64,000 nt of DNA from Dipteris shenzhenensis (taxonomy: Eukaryota > Polypodiophyta > Polypodiopsida > Gleicheniales). The position numbers were made by a program, and so were the translations under genes. Positions 53,227 through 63,238 of the stretch are shown here, in pieces. A model generated the notes under the pieces. It searched no databases, had not been told where the DNA came from, and saw only the letters and a program-made list of their open reading frames with translations. The DNA is taken from the NCBI GenBank assembly GCA_047967505.1, contig CM106541.1. One strand, written 5' to 3'. Within the stretch, counting starts at the first letter, position 1. Each line of letters begins with the position of its first letter.

Positions 53227-56200
53227 TCATCCTAATCCCATGATGTGGCGGCAATGTGCAAACCGCTCTGTAGGCAAGCTCTTAGTGAGCAAATCTGCAG
53301 GATTATCATCAGTATGTACTTTCACAAGCTCAAGACGCTTGTCTTCCAGTACCTCCCTGATGAAATGATATTTCACTTCTATGTGCTTGGTCTTCTGATG
53401 AAAGACCGGATTCTTTGCCAACATGATAGCACTCTGACTATCACAATGCAAAACTGGCATATCTCCTGTAATGCCCAAATCTCCCACCAGCCGAGTAAGC
53501 CATATTGCTTCCTTGCAAGCCTCAGTGGCTGCAACATATTCAGCTTCTGTGGTTGACAGTGCAACGCATTTCTGCAACCGAGACACCCATGAGATAGCAC
53601 CTCCTGCAAATGTAAAAATATAACCGGTAGTAGATTTCCGGTTATCTGCATTCCCTGCATAGTCTGAATCTGTAAAACCATGCACCAATGCATCCTGCCT
53701 ACCATAGCATATGCACAAGTCTTTGGTACCTTTGAGGTACCTTAAGACACCTTTCACTGCTTCCCAATGCCGCTTGCCTGGATTTGCCATATACCTGCTG
53801 ATGACTCCCACCGCAAAAGCAATATCCGGACGAGTGGCAACCATGGCATACATCAAAGATCCAACTGCAGATGCATACGGAACCTTGGCCATTTCAGCCT
53901 TATCATCATCTGATCTGGGGCTGTCCTTACTGCTGAGTTTTAAATGTGGAGGCAACGGGGTACTAATGGACTTCCCCCCCTCCATTTTAAACCTCTGCAG
54001 TACTTTGTCAATATACTCTTTCTGTGACAGAAATAAAAGTCCCTTGGACCTGTCACGAGTAATACGCATGCCAAGAATATGATTTGCATCACCCAAGTCT
54101 TTCATGTCAAAAGACTTATGCAGTTGTTTCTTCAAAGAACTAATCTCATGCTGAGATTTACTGGCAATAAGCATGTCATCCACATATAGAATGAGTAGCA
54201 TCAAACTGCCATCCTTTGCCCGTTTGGTGTACAAGCAATGATCGGTCTCACACCTATGATACCCTTGGGACTGCATGAATGCATCAAACTTCTTGTACCA
54301 TTCTCTTGGCGCCTGCTTGAGTCCATACAAGCTCCTTTTGAGCTTACACACAAGCTGCTCTTTCCCTTTAACAGCATATCCCTCTGGCTGACTCATATAG
54401 ATCTCATCATGGAGATCTCCGTGAAGAAAAGCTGTCTTCACATCCATCTGACATAAATCCATGTCAGTATGAGCAACAAGAGCCAACACTGCTCTCAAAG
54501 TAGTCATTTTGACTACAGGGGAAAAGATCTCATCAAAGTCAATGCCCTTCTCCTGCTTAAATCCCTTGGCAACCAATCTGGCCTTATACCTCGGTAAAGC
54601 ATTTGAATCCACTTTGACTTTGTAAACCCACTTACATGGCAAAACTTTTCTGCCTGCAGGTAACTGCACCAAGTCCCATGTATCATTCTGAAGTAGAGAG
54701 TCCATTTCTGACTGCATGGCTTTCTCCCACTTCTTTTTCTCTGCTCTTCCCATAGCTTCCTTGAAGCTGGAAGGTTCACCACAATCTGTCAACATGATAA
54801 AATCAGCCACATTATTGGCCCCTGGAACAAACCTGGCAGGAGGCCGTTGTGCACGGGTGCTCCTCCTCACAAAATGTTCCGGATTAGGCTGCTGTCCAGC
54901 CTGTTCTTCATGCATGACGGGTGGCTGTACCACCATATCTGGCTGTTCTACAGCCCCATCTGTTGGCACATCCAGTGGTGCATCATTGGCAAAATTTTCT
55001 GGCTGATTTTCAGCCTGTATACCCTCTTGAACAGGGTGATCTGCAGCAGGCTGCTGCTGCATATAAATGGGCATTCTTTGCTGTCCAACATCATCATAAA
55101 TAACCCTCCTGTATTCCACAGGTTGCACGGGTTCCTTGTGTACACTATCTTCTTTAAAGATGACATCATTGCTGCGTATAATCTTCCGTTTAACGGGATC
55201 CCATAACCTGTACCCCATTTCACCTTCATCACCATATCCCATAAAGATGCATCTGATAGACTTTGGATCCAGTTTGGTGCGGAGATCTTTGCGTACATGA
55301 GCAAAGCACTCGCAGCCAAATACCCGTAAGTGCTTATATGAAGGTGGCTTGCCAGACCACACCTCCTCTGGCACTTTCAACTCCAAAGCCTTATTTGGTG
55401 ACCTGTTAATAATGTGAATTGCTGTTTGCACGGCTTCTGCCCAAAAGCCATGGGGTAATGCAGCATAAGACAACATACATCGAACCTTCTCCTGAACAGT
55501 TCGATTCATCCGCTCACTTGCACCATTTTGAGATGCATTATGAGGGGCTGTGAGTTCCTGTTTGATGCCCTTAGCTTGGCAAAACTGCACAAAAGCATGT
55601 GACACATACTCACCCCCATTATCGGATCTGAGGCATTTCAGCCTACGACCTGTCCGATTCTCCACCTGAGCGACAAATCTCTTGAAAGCATTTAGGGCAT
55701 CTCCCTTATGCTTCAAGAAATAGACCCACACCTTACGTGTGGCATCATCAATGAAAGTAATAAAATATTTGGCACCCCCTAGTGATAACTGTGGCATCTC
55801 ACACAAATCAGTGTGCACTAGATCAAGTGGTGCTCTATTCTGGGGAGTTCTCCTCTTATGAGGAGTCACAAAATGCTTGCCAAAAATACAATGATCACAA
55901 GTAGGCAAATCTGAAAAAGAGAGAGGCGGCAGATAACCCAAACGTGACAGTTCTTGCATTCCCTTAACAGACATGTGTCCCAACCGGCTATGCCACAATG
56001 AAACCTTTGGCAGCTCGGTTATGGCAACAACATGATTACCCACACTGGAAACATAAAGAGGGTACAAGGTATCACTCTTAAAACCCTCAGCCACTACAGT
56101 ATGGCCATCAGTAATCACCCATTTGGAATCTCCAAATGTGGTGTCGTAACCACTGTCATCCAATAAGCCAGTGCTAATCAGATTTTTCTTGATTTGCGGC

Positions 56201-57405
56201 ACATGGCGAACACCATCAAGCATAAATGACTGTCCATCAGGAAGTACTATCTGTATACTGCCAATCCCTGCAATCTGACATGCATAGTTGTTCCCAAGAT
56301 GAACAACTCCATGAGTACCTGTGTAGGAAGTAAACCACTCCCTATGAGGTGTAACATGAAAAGAGGCACCTGAATCCAAGAGCCAGGTGTGCATGTCATG
56401 GCCATCAATAACCAAAGCATGTGATATTACAGCAGAAGAGCATAAAACATCATGTATGTCACTGACATTCACTGCATCCAATTCAACTATCTTGGCCTTG
56501 CCTTTGCCTTTGCTTGCATTTCCTGCATCTTGTGTTTCAGCCTTCTTGGCTTTCTGATCCCGTATGAACTTGAAGCACTTCGACTTCACATGTCCCTTCT
56601 TGCCACAATAAAAGCATTCAATGTCCTTTTTGCCACGGGACTGACTGCGGGATTTGGACTTACTAGCAGATCTCCCCTTCTGCTGAGTCCTGCCTCTATC
56701 CTGTACCTGCAAAGCATTTGAAGACTTGCTGCCCGCATTATTCTTCCTGCTCATCTCCTCCATAAGGAGAGAGCTCTCTACATCAGCATACATAAGAGTA
56801 GCATTTGAGTTTGACAGGGTGGTCTTGAAAGTGTCCCAACTCTCAGGAAGAGTACACAACAAGAAAGTAGCCTTGAACTCCTCATCAAGATTCAACCCCT
56901 GTGCAATCAGCTGTGTAAAGATAGCATTGAACTCACTCAAGTGTGAGGTCATAGCTGTACCTTCCTTCATGCGAAGATCGACCAGCTTCTTCAGCCAATA
57001 AACCTTACTGGCTGAGCTCTTTTGGGCATACAATTCCTCTAGTCTCTGCCATAGACCATAAGAGGTCTTTTCAGCCTGTACATTGAACACAAGAGTGTCT
57101 GAAATAGTGAGCATAATAGCTGCCCTCGCAGACAAATCAAGCTCTTCCCAATCATCAGCTGCCATGTCAGATGGCTTGACACCCTTTACCCTTATGGGCT
57201 TAGCAATCTTCTTTAACAGAAGAACATTCAAGCACTGTTCTGCCCATAATGCATAGTTATGTGCTCCTTCCAGTTTCTTTATGTTAAGAATTGAAGAATC
57301 ACCTCCTCCTGATGCCATATCAGATGAGGAAAGTAACTGACTCCCTGGAAGTAAAAAGACTGAATAAAAGTTCTGATTTCTCAGAAAAAGGCCTGCTCTA
57401 TTCAA
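53227..57405 (-). CDS. Copia gag-pol polyprotein, complete
   Basis: A single uninterrupted frame of 1392 codons. The likely start is the second Met (residue 30, at 57318), as MASGGGDSS begins the usual gag. Gag spans about 30-300, with CFYCGKKGHVKSKC (CCHC knuckle) near 264. Protease DSGASFHVTP is near 343. The GAG-pre-integrase HX3HX...CX2C zinc site lies near 470-505. Integrase DDE: HTDLCE near 532, RSDNGGEY near 595 and the NGASERMN glutamate near 631. RT has MDVKTAFLHGDL near 985 and the YVDD site near 1074. RNase H has TDSDYAG near 1246, STTEAEYVA near 1287 and HCDSQSA near 1320. It ends TKSLPTERFAHCRHIMGLG, the standard copia end. Length and order match autonomous copia elements. Confidence 0.95.
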   Translation of the reverse strand: MNRAGLFLRNQNFYSVFLLPGSQLLSSSDMASGGGDSSILNIKKLEGAHNYALWAEQCLNVLLLKKIAKPIRVKGVKPSDMAADDWEELDLSARAAIMLTISDTLVFNVQAEKTSYGLWQRLEELYAQKSSASKVYWLKKLVDLRMKEGTAMTSHLSEFNAIFTQLIAQGLNLDEEFKATFLLCTLPESWDTFKTTLSNSNATLMYADVESSLLMEEMSRKNNAGSKSSNALQVQDRGRTQQKGRSASKSKSRSQSRGKKDIECFYCGKKGHVKSKCFKFIRDQKAKKAETQDAGNASKGKGKAKIVELDAVNVSDIHDVLCSSAVISHALVIDGHDMHTWLLDSGASFHVTPHREWFTSYTGTHGVVHLGNNYACQIAGIGSIQIVLPDGQSFMLDGVRHVPQIKKNLISTGLLDDSGYDTTFGDSKWVITDGHTVVAEGFKSDTLYPLYVSSVGNHVVAITELPKVSLWHSRLGHMSVKGMQELSRLGYLPPLSFSDLPTCDHCIFGKHFVTPHKRRTPQNRAPLDLVHTDLCEMPQLSLGGAKYFITFIDDATRKVWVYFLKHKGDALNAFKRFVAQVENRTGRRLKCLRSDNGGEYVSHAFVQFCQAKGIKQELTAPHNASQNGASERMNRTVQEKVRCMLSYAALPHGFWAEAVQTAIHIINRSPNKALELKVPEEVWSGKPPSYKHLRVFGCECFAHVRKDLRTKLDPKSIRCIFMGYGDEGEMGYRLWDPVKRKIIRSNDVIFKEDSVHKEPVQPVEYRRVIYDDVGQQRMPIYMQQQPAADHPVQEGIQAENQPENFANDAPLDVPTDGAVEQPDMVVQPPVMHEEQAGQQPNPEHFVRRSTRAQRPPARFVPGANNVADFIMLTDCGEPSSFKEAMGRAEKKKWEKAMQSEMDSLLQNDTWDLVQLPAGRKVLPCKWVYKVKVDSNALPRYKARLVAKGFKQEKGIDFDEIFSPVVKMTTLRAVLALVAHTDMDLCQMDVKTAFLHGDLHDEIYMSQPEGYAVKGKEQLVCKLKRSLYGLKQAPREWYKKFDAFMQSQGYHRCETDHCLYTKRAKDGSLMLLILYVDDMLIASKSQHEISSLKKQLHKSFDMKDLGDANHILGMRITRDRSKGLLFLSQKEYIDKVLQRFKMEGGKSISTPLPPHLKLSSKDSPRSDDDKAEMAKVPYASAVGSLMYAMVATRPDIAFAVGVISRYMANPGKRHWEAVKGVLRYLKGTKDLCICYGRQDALVHGFTDSDYAGNADNRKSTTGYIFTFAGGAISWVSRLQKCVALSTTEAEYVAATEACKEAIWLTRLVGDLGITGDMPVLHCDSQSAIMLAKNPVFHQKTKHIEVKYHFIREVLEDKRLELVKVHTDDNPADLLTKSLPTERFAHCRHIMGLG

Positions 57406-58861
57406 GAGCCAGTAGCACTCTCAAAAGTGCTGTTTTTACTGTCAGTAAAATCTGCAGCAAAACAGTAAATGTCCCTGCAAGTACTGTACCTTCTGACAAA
57501 CTGTTCTGAGCTCAAAGAGGCATAAAAAACAGTAATTTCAGACTGCTGCTGCTGCTCAACAAGAGCTTAACAGTGCATAATTATCTGACAAAACCACTCA
57601 GACTGCTGTAAACACTGCTGTACTGACTGTACTGATCACTTCTCCCACCTCAGATGAGGTATGTCACTGTCTCAAATTGCAGAAAATACTTGACAAACAC
57701 CCCAAAAAAAAATGACTCTTCAGACTGCCACAAAACCTGCAACAGTAAATGGGATAAATCCCAAGCAATCACCCTTATACCAAGGGGAGAAAATGGATCT
57801 GAAGATCTCTGTTGGTAACCCAAGTGCAATCAAACAAAGTCTGGACAAAAGCCCCTTGATCTGACACCTGAATCAAGTGGAGAACACCTCAACAATGAGG
57901 TAGCAAGCAATATGAGAATCTCTCTGACTCTTGTACCTGACAATGTGCAAAGCATAGACTGCCTCTGTGTACTCAGTAACAACACAAACCACAAAGTACA
58001 AACACCCAGAAGAAAATCTTTTGAGCACTGTCAACGATGGGCAGTTAGGGACCGAGTAAACTCGATGCGCCCTGACCAAGCGTGGCTCAACTGAGATTTT
58101 CAGAGTGTGTACAAAGAATGTGACCTGCAACAAATGTCACCAAATGCACTGCGGAAATAAAGCAAATGTGTGCTCCCTGGCTACACACTGCCTCAAGGCA
58201 TAGACTGCAAACACATCTAGGCAAAAGCCCTTTGATAATTTCACCCAAAGCTGAGATTTTTCCTCAGTAAATGCATAGAAACTCCTGCTGTCCTGCTGTA
58301 CTTGTGTCCTTACAGCAGCACGCTTCCCCAAAAAAAAACTTTGGACACAGATCCCAAGAATATGTACCTCCCTGTTGCACATAGATCGAGAAAAAAAAAG
58401 ACTGTGTAGCTTCCTGTGGGTGTGGCGGCGTCGTCGTCCGTACAGCTGTACGGAAATCCGTACAACTGTACGGCAGTCCGTACGACTGGCGTCCGTACGG
58501 ATGCGCGAAGCTGATGATTCGCTGGCTGCTGCGCTCTGGCTACTGTGTAGCTGCAAAATGCGCAATGCCACGAGATGCAGCTAGCTGCAAAAATGCGCCG
58601 CTCAAGCTGCTCGCCGCCGCCTTGGAGCTGCCCTTGCTGCTCACTGCGTTGCCTGGCGCAGCCTGCTCGCGATACGCCGCCTGGCACTGCCTGCTCGCGA
58701 TGCGCCGCCGCTCAAAACCCTTTTCTGCCTACAGCCCTGCGACGACCGTCCGTACGGATGTACGGACAACGTACGTCCGTACGGCGGGCCAGATAGACAG
58801 GGGTTAGGCTAGGGAGTGGAGTAGGGAGAGTAGGATAGGGAGAGGAGGCTCTGATACCAGT
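57406..58861 (-). promoter_or_regulatory. Copia 5' leader with clustered CCGTACGG-type palindromes
   Basis: This is the non-coding leader between PBS and gag-pol. CCGTACAGCTGTACGG (58438-58453) is a perfect 16-bp palindrome. CCGTACAACTGTACGG (58458-58473) nearly repeats it. CCGTACGG occurs at 58493-58500, 58750-58757 and 58777-58784. Such stem-loops may serve RNA dimerisation, packaging or translation control, which is inference. The leader is long for a copia element. Confidence 0.6.
58848..58859 (-). other. Primer-binding site, initiator tRNA-Met
   Basis: TGGTATCAGAGC on the minus strand, two bases inside the 5' LTR. This is the canonical plant copia site. Confidence 0.9.
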
Positions 58862-59070
58862 TGAGAGGGGGAAGAGAAGTGGAAAGGGAGCAAGAGAGTG
58901 AGAGTGAGAGAGACACAATAGTGCGGGTGTGAAGTGATGAGTGAGCCACACCACAAACTCACTTAAGTTTTATTAGGATTAGGTTTACCCTATGACTGTC
59001 TTAAGACAGTCATAGGTGTCCTATCTTTAATTCTTTAACTAAGGGTTGGCAATGTGCCTTTACCCCAACA
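58862..59070 (-). repeat. 5' LTR of the copia element
   Basis: 209 bp, identical to the 3' LTR. The 28-bp palindrome is at 58989-59016. At 209 bp it is short for an autonomous copia element. No TATA box is obvious. Confidence 0.9.
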
Positions 59071-59076
59071 GTGAAG
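59071..59076. other. Target site duplication, right
   Basis: GTGAAG, equal to 52913-52918. Confidence 0.75.
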
Positions 59077-59520
59077 TACTCGTGGATGAACCCATGTGGT
59101 CAACCCCTCATGTTGTGTGGCTAACCTATGTTGACACATGATCAACATGTGGTCAATGGCTGAAGATAGCAACTGCGTGGGGTGTCTCTATTGTAATAGT
59201 TTCCCTCGCCACTATCATTCACCTCCGGTGATTAGAAATGGAGGGAAACCATGAAAAGAAAAAAGAAATTACAAACCATTGATATCGTGATGTAGTAGGA
59301 AAAGTAAATGTTATAGACCATGTGGCTGGCCGGGCAAGTAATACCAAAATTTGTATTAAAATGAAACTGTGAAAATAAAATGCCGCTTGATGAGGTACAA
59401 CATGGAAAATTGCACAAAACAGAGTACATCATGAGAATAGGACACCATGATATTTACAATGAGAGTCAATCGGCGTAGAAAATGTAACAGTGCAAAAAAA
59501 AACCAAAAAACCCTTGTATC
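59077..59520. other. No recognised gene
   Basis: AT-rich to the right. Words such as GTGGTCAA, CATGTGGTCAA and ACATGATCAACATGTGG recur near 59090-59160. The stretch is non-coding. Confidence 0.4.
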
Positions 59521-59523
59521 AAA

Positions 59524-60320
59524 TTACTGAGGGAGGTCATCAGTAGCCTTCTCCTCTGTCGCCTTCGCCTCTACTTTCTGCTCTACCACGATCGTATGTA
59601 GCTCTGTAGCCTTTTCCTCAGCCATCTGCTCTGCCCCAGTCGTATGTAGCTCTGGATTGTGTGTTTCATCCTCAGCCTCAATTGTGTCCATCACGTTTCT
59701 CAGATCTTCATACTTGGTCTTATACCGGTGGTATCGCTGGTAGTAATGATCCTTTTGTGCTTGCAAGGCAGAATGGGAAGTTTGAAGGGTGTCAACTGTG
59801 TCCGAAGGTCTGTGAACTCTTCCTCCGTGGATGAACACTTCCCTTCCAATTCAGCCACCCGAGAATCTGACTTTTCTTTGGCAAGCTGTGATGAAGACAA
59901 CGAGTCCTTTAACAGTGTGACCTCCTGCTGAAATCTGGTTACCTCTGTGAGATGCTGGCTTCGCAAAGTTGCCAGATCTGTTGCATGCTGGCTGCGTACA
60001 GTTGCCATTTCTGCTTCCCATTCTTGCTTGTGGATGAGGTGGCGACCTTCAAGGGAAGCCCGCTGAATGTTCCAAGCGATGCCATGCTCATGAATAGTTG
60101 ATTCCTTCTCTTTTTTCCAGCTCTCCTCATGTTGCCGAAGTGTCACCTCTGTGGCGTGCTGTTGGGCTGCTTGAGCTCTCTCAAACTCTAACTTCAAATG
60201 TTGTTGTTGTGGGAGAGGAGCTAATGAGCATAACCTGTGGAATTGAAGACGGCTGTCCCCAGTTGCATGAAAGTGTGATCCATGATACGCTGAGCGAGAT
60301 GTAGGGACCTCTTCATCCAA
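59524..60320 (-). CDS. Uncharacterised coiled-coil coding segment
   Basis: Two overlapping minus frames (60320-59700, 206 codons; 59838-59524, 104 codons) form one coiled-coil region if a frameshift or an intron lies near 59810. The first has LKLEFERAQAAQQHATEVTL, WKKEKESTIHEHGIAWN, an internal repeat RSQHATDLATL / RSQHLTEVTRF, and VAELEGKCSSTEEEF. The second has SALQAQKDHYYQRYHRYKTK, then a Glu/Lys/Ala-rich tail with two EQ(M/K)xE(E/A)KATE-like units and stop TGA near 59524. Heptad content suggests a long coil. I do not recognise the family. It may be the C-terminal part of the product described at 60313-62199. Confidence 0.4.
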
Positions 60321-60936
60321 GCGTACCTATCGCTGTAATTTCAGCCAAATTGATCACGTCTCCCAACTCCTCGAACATGTGAGGAAGAGCGCCCTCTTCC
60401 TCCGTAGACAGGTTGCCCGTAGGTGCCAATTGATCTAAGCACACAAAACATGTTGGGGCCCTAGAGGTCTTCCTGTTCTGTGCGAGGCATTCTTGTGAAG
60501 GAATGGTGAAGATTTGATCCACATCCTCCTCTTCCCCACATACTGGTGAGCGTTTCCTGTGAAAAATAGATAGCAGTTTTCTATAATCTTCTTTGTGCTG
60601 GTCCACAAGAGAAACATTTGAAAGCGATGGACCTGATGAAGCCGCTATGTAAGCTGTCATCATATCATTCTAATGGAGGGGTGGAAAATCTTGGGACTTG
60701 GACAACTTCCCTCCCTTAAATACCTCCTCTGTTTGTGAAGTTGCTGGAGGATCTCCCCGGGAGAGGCTCCCACTCCCGTCTTTGCTCCTGTTTCTCCCAC
60801 TCCTATCTCTGCTCTTGCCTCTGCCCTGTGGAGGTGGTGGGGAGGCCGAAATGTGAAGTACTCTCGAAGAAGCCTGTGCAAGCCTTTGAGGAATCTCGTG
60901 GGAGTTAGGTCCCAGAGTAAGATTCAGATCCAACAC
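60313..60936 (-). CDS. Uncharacterised coding segment, basic and CXXC-containing
   Basis: Minus frames 60936-60670 (GRGKSRDRSGRNRSKDGSGS, a basic Arg/Ser/Gly stretch after a short hydrophobic start) and 60663-60313 (FHRKRSPVCGEEEDVDQIF, then APTCFVCLDQLAP with one CXXC, then an acidic EEEGALPHMFEELGD) are consecutive. A TAG lies between them, so an intron, a frameshift or decay must be assumed. No known domain. Confidence 0.3.
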
Positions 60937-61014
60937 ATGGTTAGAGGCCGCCTGAACTATGGTGATGACTGCATCGGTGAAAGTGGTGGTGAGGGAAGAT
61001 GGTATAGCTGCAGT

Positions 61015-61734
61015 TCATCGCGATGGTCGCAAAAATACACTTTTCGAGGAAGACATTGGTACAGCACCCGTCGTCACTGGAACAACATGGGGTATACCTG
61101 ATGCAACCATACCCACTGAAACTTTGGAGGTCCCTGGGGAAGCTTGGACAACTGTGACTGATGGAGATGCAAGGCCGGTCACTGGCGGAGATGCAAGACA
61201 TGTCACTGATGCGGAAGATACGGAACCAGAGGCCAGCATTGCTGGGGAACTTGTAATAGAATGTACTGATGAGATGTGTTGGACAGCTCCGAGGTAAGTT
61301 GGATCAGGGTGCGCTCGCCGAGACGCCCTCCTTGTCGAAAGAGGAGAGGAGGCAGGAACTGTGATAGCGGAAGAGGTGATAGGGGTGGTGACAAGAGGGC
61401 GGAGGGATGACGAAGGAAGTCGACCTGTGACAATGGAAGAGGGGTTGGCCTTCCACTGGTAAAGTAAGAAGGTGAGGTGTGGCCCATAGGTACAGCTATA
61501 TGTCCCCCGACGCTTGCGGACCGTGTTGCGGAAGGCAGAGTAGAAGAGAGAGGCAAAATTGTCTGGAGTGATGGAGAGAATGGAGTCCAGTGCAGAATGG
61601 ATTGCCTTGGTGATGAAGAAGTGTCCCGGGGCAGAGTAGAAGTGAGTAAACAAATACCGCGCTAAAATTGCCTCTTTGCTGTTTCCTTCGAGAACCTTCT
61701 TGCACTCATGTCCGCGGTGATGAGGTTTACACAC
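61015..61734 (-). CDS. Uncharacterised coding segment, globular then Ser/Thr/Val-rich
   Basis: A minus frame of 239 codons. The N-terminal 95 residues look globular and coding-like (AILARYLFTHFYSAPGHFFI, FASLFYSAFRNTVRKRRGTY and PHLTFLLYQWK). The rest is low-complexity Ser/Thr/Pro/Val, for example SPPVTGLASPSVTVVQASPG. The first part is in a different frame from the segment upstream (62045-61662) that it overlaps, so a frameshift or an intron lies near 61700. It is not a motif of any LINE or LTR protein I know. Confidence 0.4.
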   Translation of the reverse strand: MCKPHHRGHECKKVLEGNSKEAILARYLFTHFYSAPGHFFITKAIHSALDSILSITPDNFASLFYSAFRNTVRKRRGTYSCTYGPHLTFLLYQWKANPSSIVTGRLPSSSLRPLVTTPITSSAITVPASSPLSTRRASRRAHPDPTYLGAVQHISSVHSITSSPAMLASGSVSSASVTCLASPPVTGLASPSVTVVQASPGTSKVSVGMVASGIPHVVPVTTGAVPMSSSKSVFLRPSR

Positions 61735-62199
61735 TTCGACAAGGAGGACATGAATGTGAGTGACTCGGTGTGAGGTGGCAAAAAAGGGAGGGTGGGAAGA
61801 CGAAGGTATGTGGATACGAGACTGGGAGTGAACATATGACGGGAATTTAAGAATCCAAATGTGTCTGTTGCAAAGGCTATCTCATCAGGAGACCCGAAGC
61901 ATCGAGGAGGATGAAGTAGGGGCTGGAAAGTCACCAGATATACTTTGTTGGGCCAAATCACCACCACAGGTGGATTCCTTGGATGTTGTCTTGATAGTAC
62001 CTGTGGGGGGCAGATAGTTAGAGCCTCCATGATCTGAAGATTCAAAGAAACTTGAAAAAGGGGATAGCTCCTTATCAGATATGATTGTTATACTGTTGGA
62101 GGGCGGTGAATCTGTAGCTGCTTGAGGGCATTTGGAAGTGCCCTGTGGTGTAGACCCGGCACCCTGGTCATCTGTGGTGCGTTTGCTAGGTGATGCCAT
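61662..62199 (-). CDS. Uncharacterised N-terminal coding segment
   Basis: The probable start is MASPSKRTTDDQGAGS at 62199, followed by a Ser/Thr/Pro-rich 100 residues to about 61885. The neighbouring frame then carries FGSPDEIAFATDTFGFLNSR, FTPSLVSTYLRLPTLPFL and TFMSSLSKCVNLITADMSAR. The second part looks like a folded domain. A CT-rich tract lies directly upstream (62310-63060), as with the LINE ORF1s here, so this may be the first ORF of an unrecognised element. Confidence 0.4.
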
Positions 62200-62309
62200 G
62201 GAGGGTGGAGCTATTCTTGTTCCTCGGGCTGCCCAAGCCAAATGAAAGTCCACAAAGAGTGTCTCGGGGTAATTTGGGCTTGTACTTGTGGCTAGGGGCA
62301 CATGCAGGC

Positions 62310-63060
62310 ATGAACGATGGTGCCGTATGGAGAGGGAAAGAGGGAGGAGGGGGTGTTGATGTCGAGGCTAACGAGGTAGGAGCCCGCAAGCAAGAGAGGA
62401 GCTGCACGAGAACCTCCAAGAGTAGGGAGAGGAGTGATGAAGAGAGTCCGTAGGGGGGAGGTGACGCAGAGGGTAGGAGCAGAGTCGGGTATGGGGAGCA
62501 GGGGATGCAGAGGGTGGTGAGGGGAGATGGCGGGTGAGGGGGTACGGACGTCCTGGTAGGGAGTGTGTAGAGGGTGGCCCGGTCAGGCGGGTAGGAGTAG
62601 GGGGTGTGTAGGTAGAGGGAGTGGGTTGGATAGAGGGAGTGGGAGGGATAGAGGGAGTGGGAGGGATAGAGGGTAGCGTGGAGAGGGCATAGGGCGTAGA
62701 GAGGCGGGTAGATGGGGGGAGAGGGAGGGGCGATGAGAGGGAGTAGTGCTGAGGGAGGAGGAGGGTAGGCGTGTAGAGGGAGAGGGAGGGGCAAAGGGTC
62801 GTGGGAGAGGGGGTACGTAGAGTGTAGGGGGCGGGTGAGGGGGATGTAGAAGGTGGTGGGTAGGGGGGTGTACAGGGGTACGCAGAGGGTGGTAGTTAGG
62901 GGGCCGCGTAGAGGGTAGGGGAGGCGGGGGGGGGGGGGAGGGGGGGGGGCTGATGGGTGAGAGGGTAGGAGAAGGGAGCTGCGTAGAGGGTAGAAGAGAG
63001 GTGGCACAAGGAGAGGGAGAGCTTGGAGCAGGTGGCCCAAGGAGAGGGAGAAGTGGCAAG
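62310..63060 (-). repeat. CT-rich tract upstream of the uncharacterised gene
   Basis: Purine-rich on the plus strand, with units GGAGTGGGAGGGATAGAGG near 62640 and GTAGAGGGTA-like words throughout. The 317-codon Pro/Leu/Ser-rich minus frame over it (63139-62186) is compositional. Position and base skew match the LINE leaders at 0.9, 11.6 and 49.2 kb. Confidence 0.6.
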
Positions 63061-63238
63061 CAACGTTGGCTTCAGGATGGAGTGGTGGCCAAAAATGAGG
63101 GGGTGAGCTAAAAATAGCGAGGTGCATAAAAATAGTCAACTTTGTCCCAAATCAGCCAGAGATTGCCCAACATAGTGAGTTCGCGTCAATTTTAGCAAGC
63201 GTTGCCAAAAATAGCAAAAGTTGTCCAAGGTACCCGAT
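63061..63238. other. Short CAAAAATAG-type repeats
   Basis: Words like CCAAAAAT and AAAAATAG recur four to five times, with no gene. This is a transition to the minisatellite. Confidence 0.4.

Larger units (their letters stand above)
52919..59070 (-). mobile_element. Intact Ty1/copia retrotransposon (6.15 kb)
   Basis: Two LTRs of 209 bp, identical by direct comparison, begin TG and end CA and are flanked by GTGAAG. Inside are, on the minus strand, a primer site complementary to initiator tRNA-Met, a 1.45-kb leader, a single gag-pol frame of 1392 codons and a purine tract next to the 3' LTR. Identical LTRs mean very recent insertion. Every catalytic motif examined is intact, so the element may still be able to move. 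It landed in the old LINE at 52.9 kb. Confidence 0.92.

Noticed and set aside
58848-58859. tRNA-like sequence near the copia LTR
   Set aside because: It is only the 12-base primer-binding site. No cloverleaf can be formed around it.
62186-63139. 317-codon Pro/Leu-rich minus frame
   Set aside because: It is compositional: GA-rich repeats on the plus strand give stop-free CT-rich frames on the minus strand.
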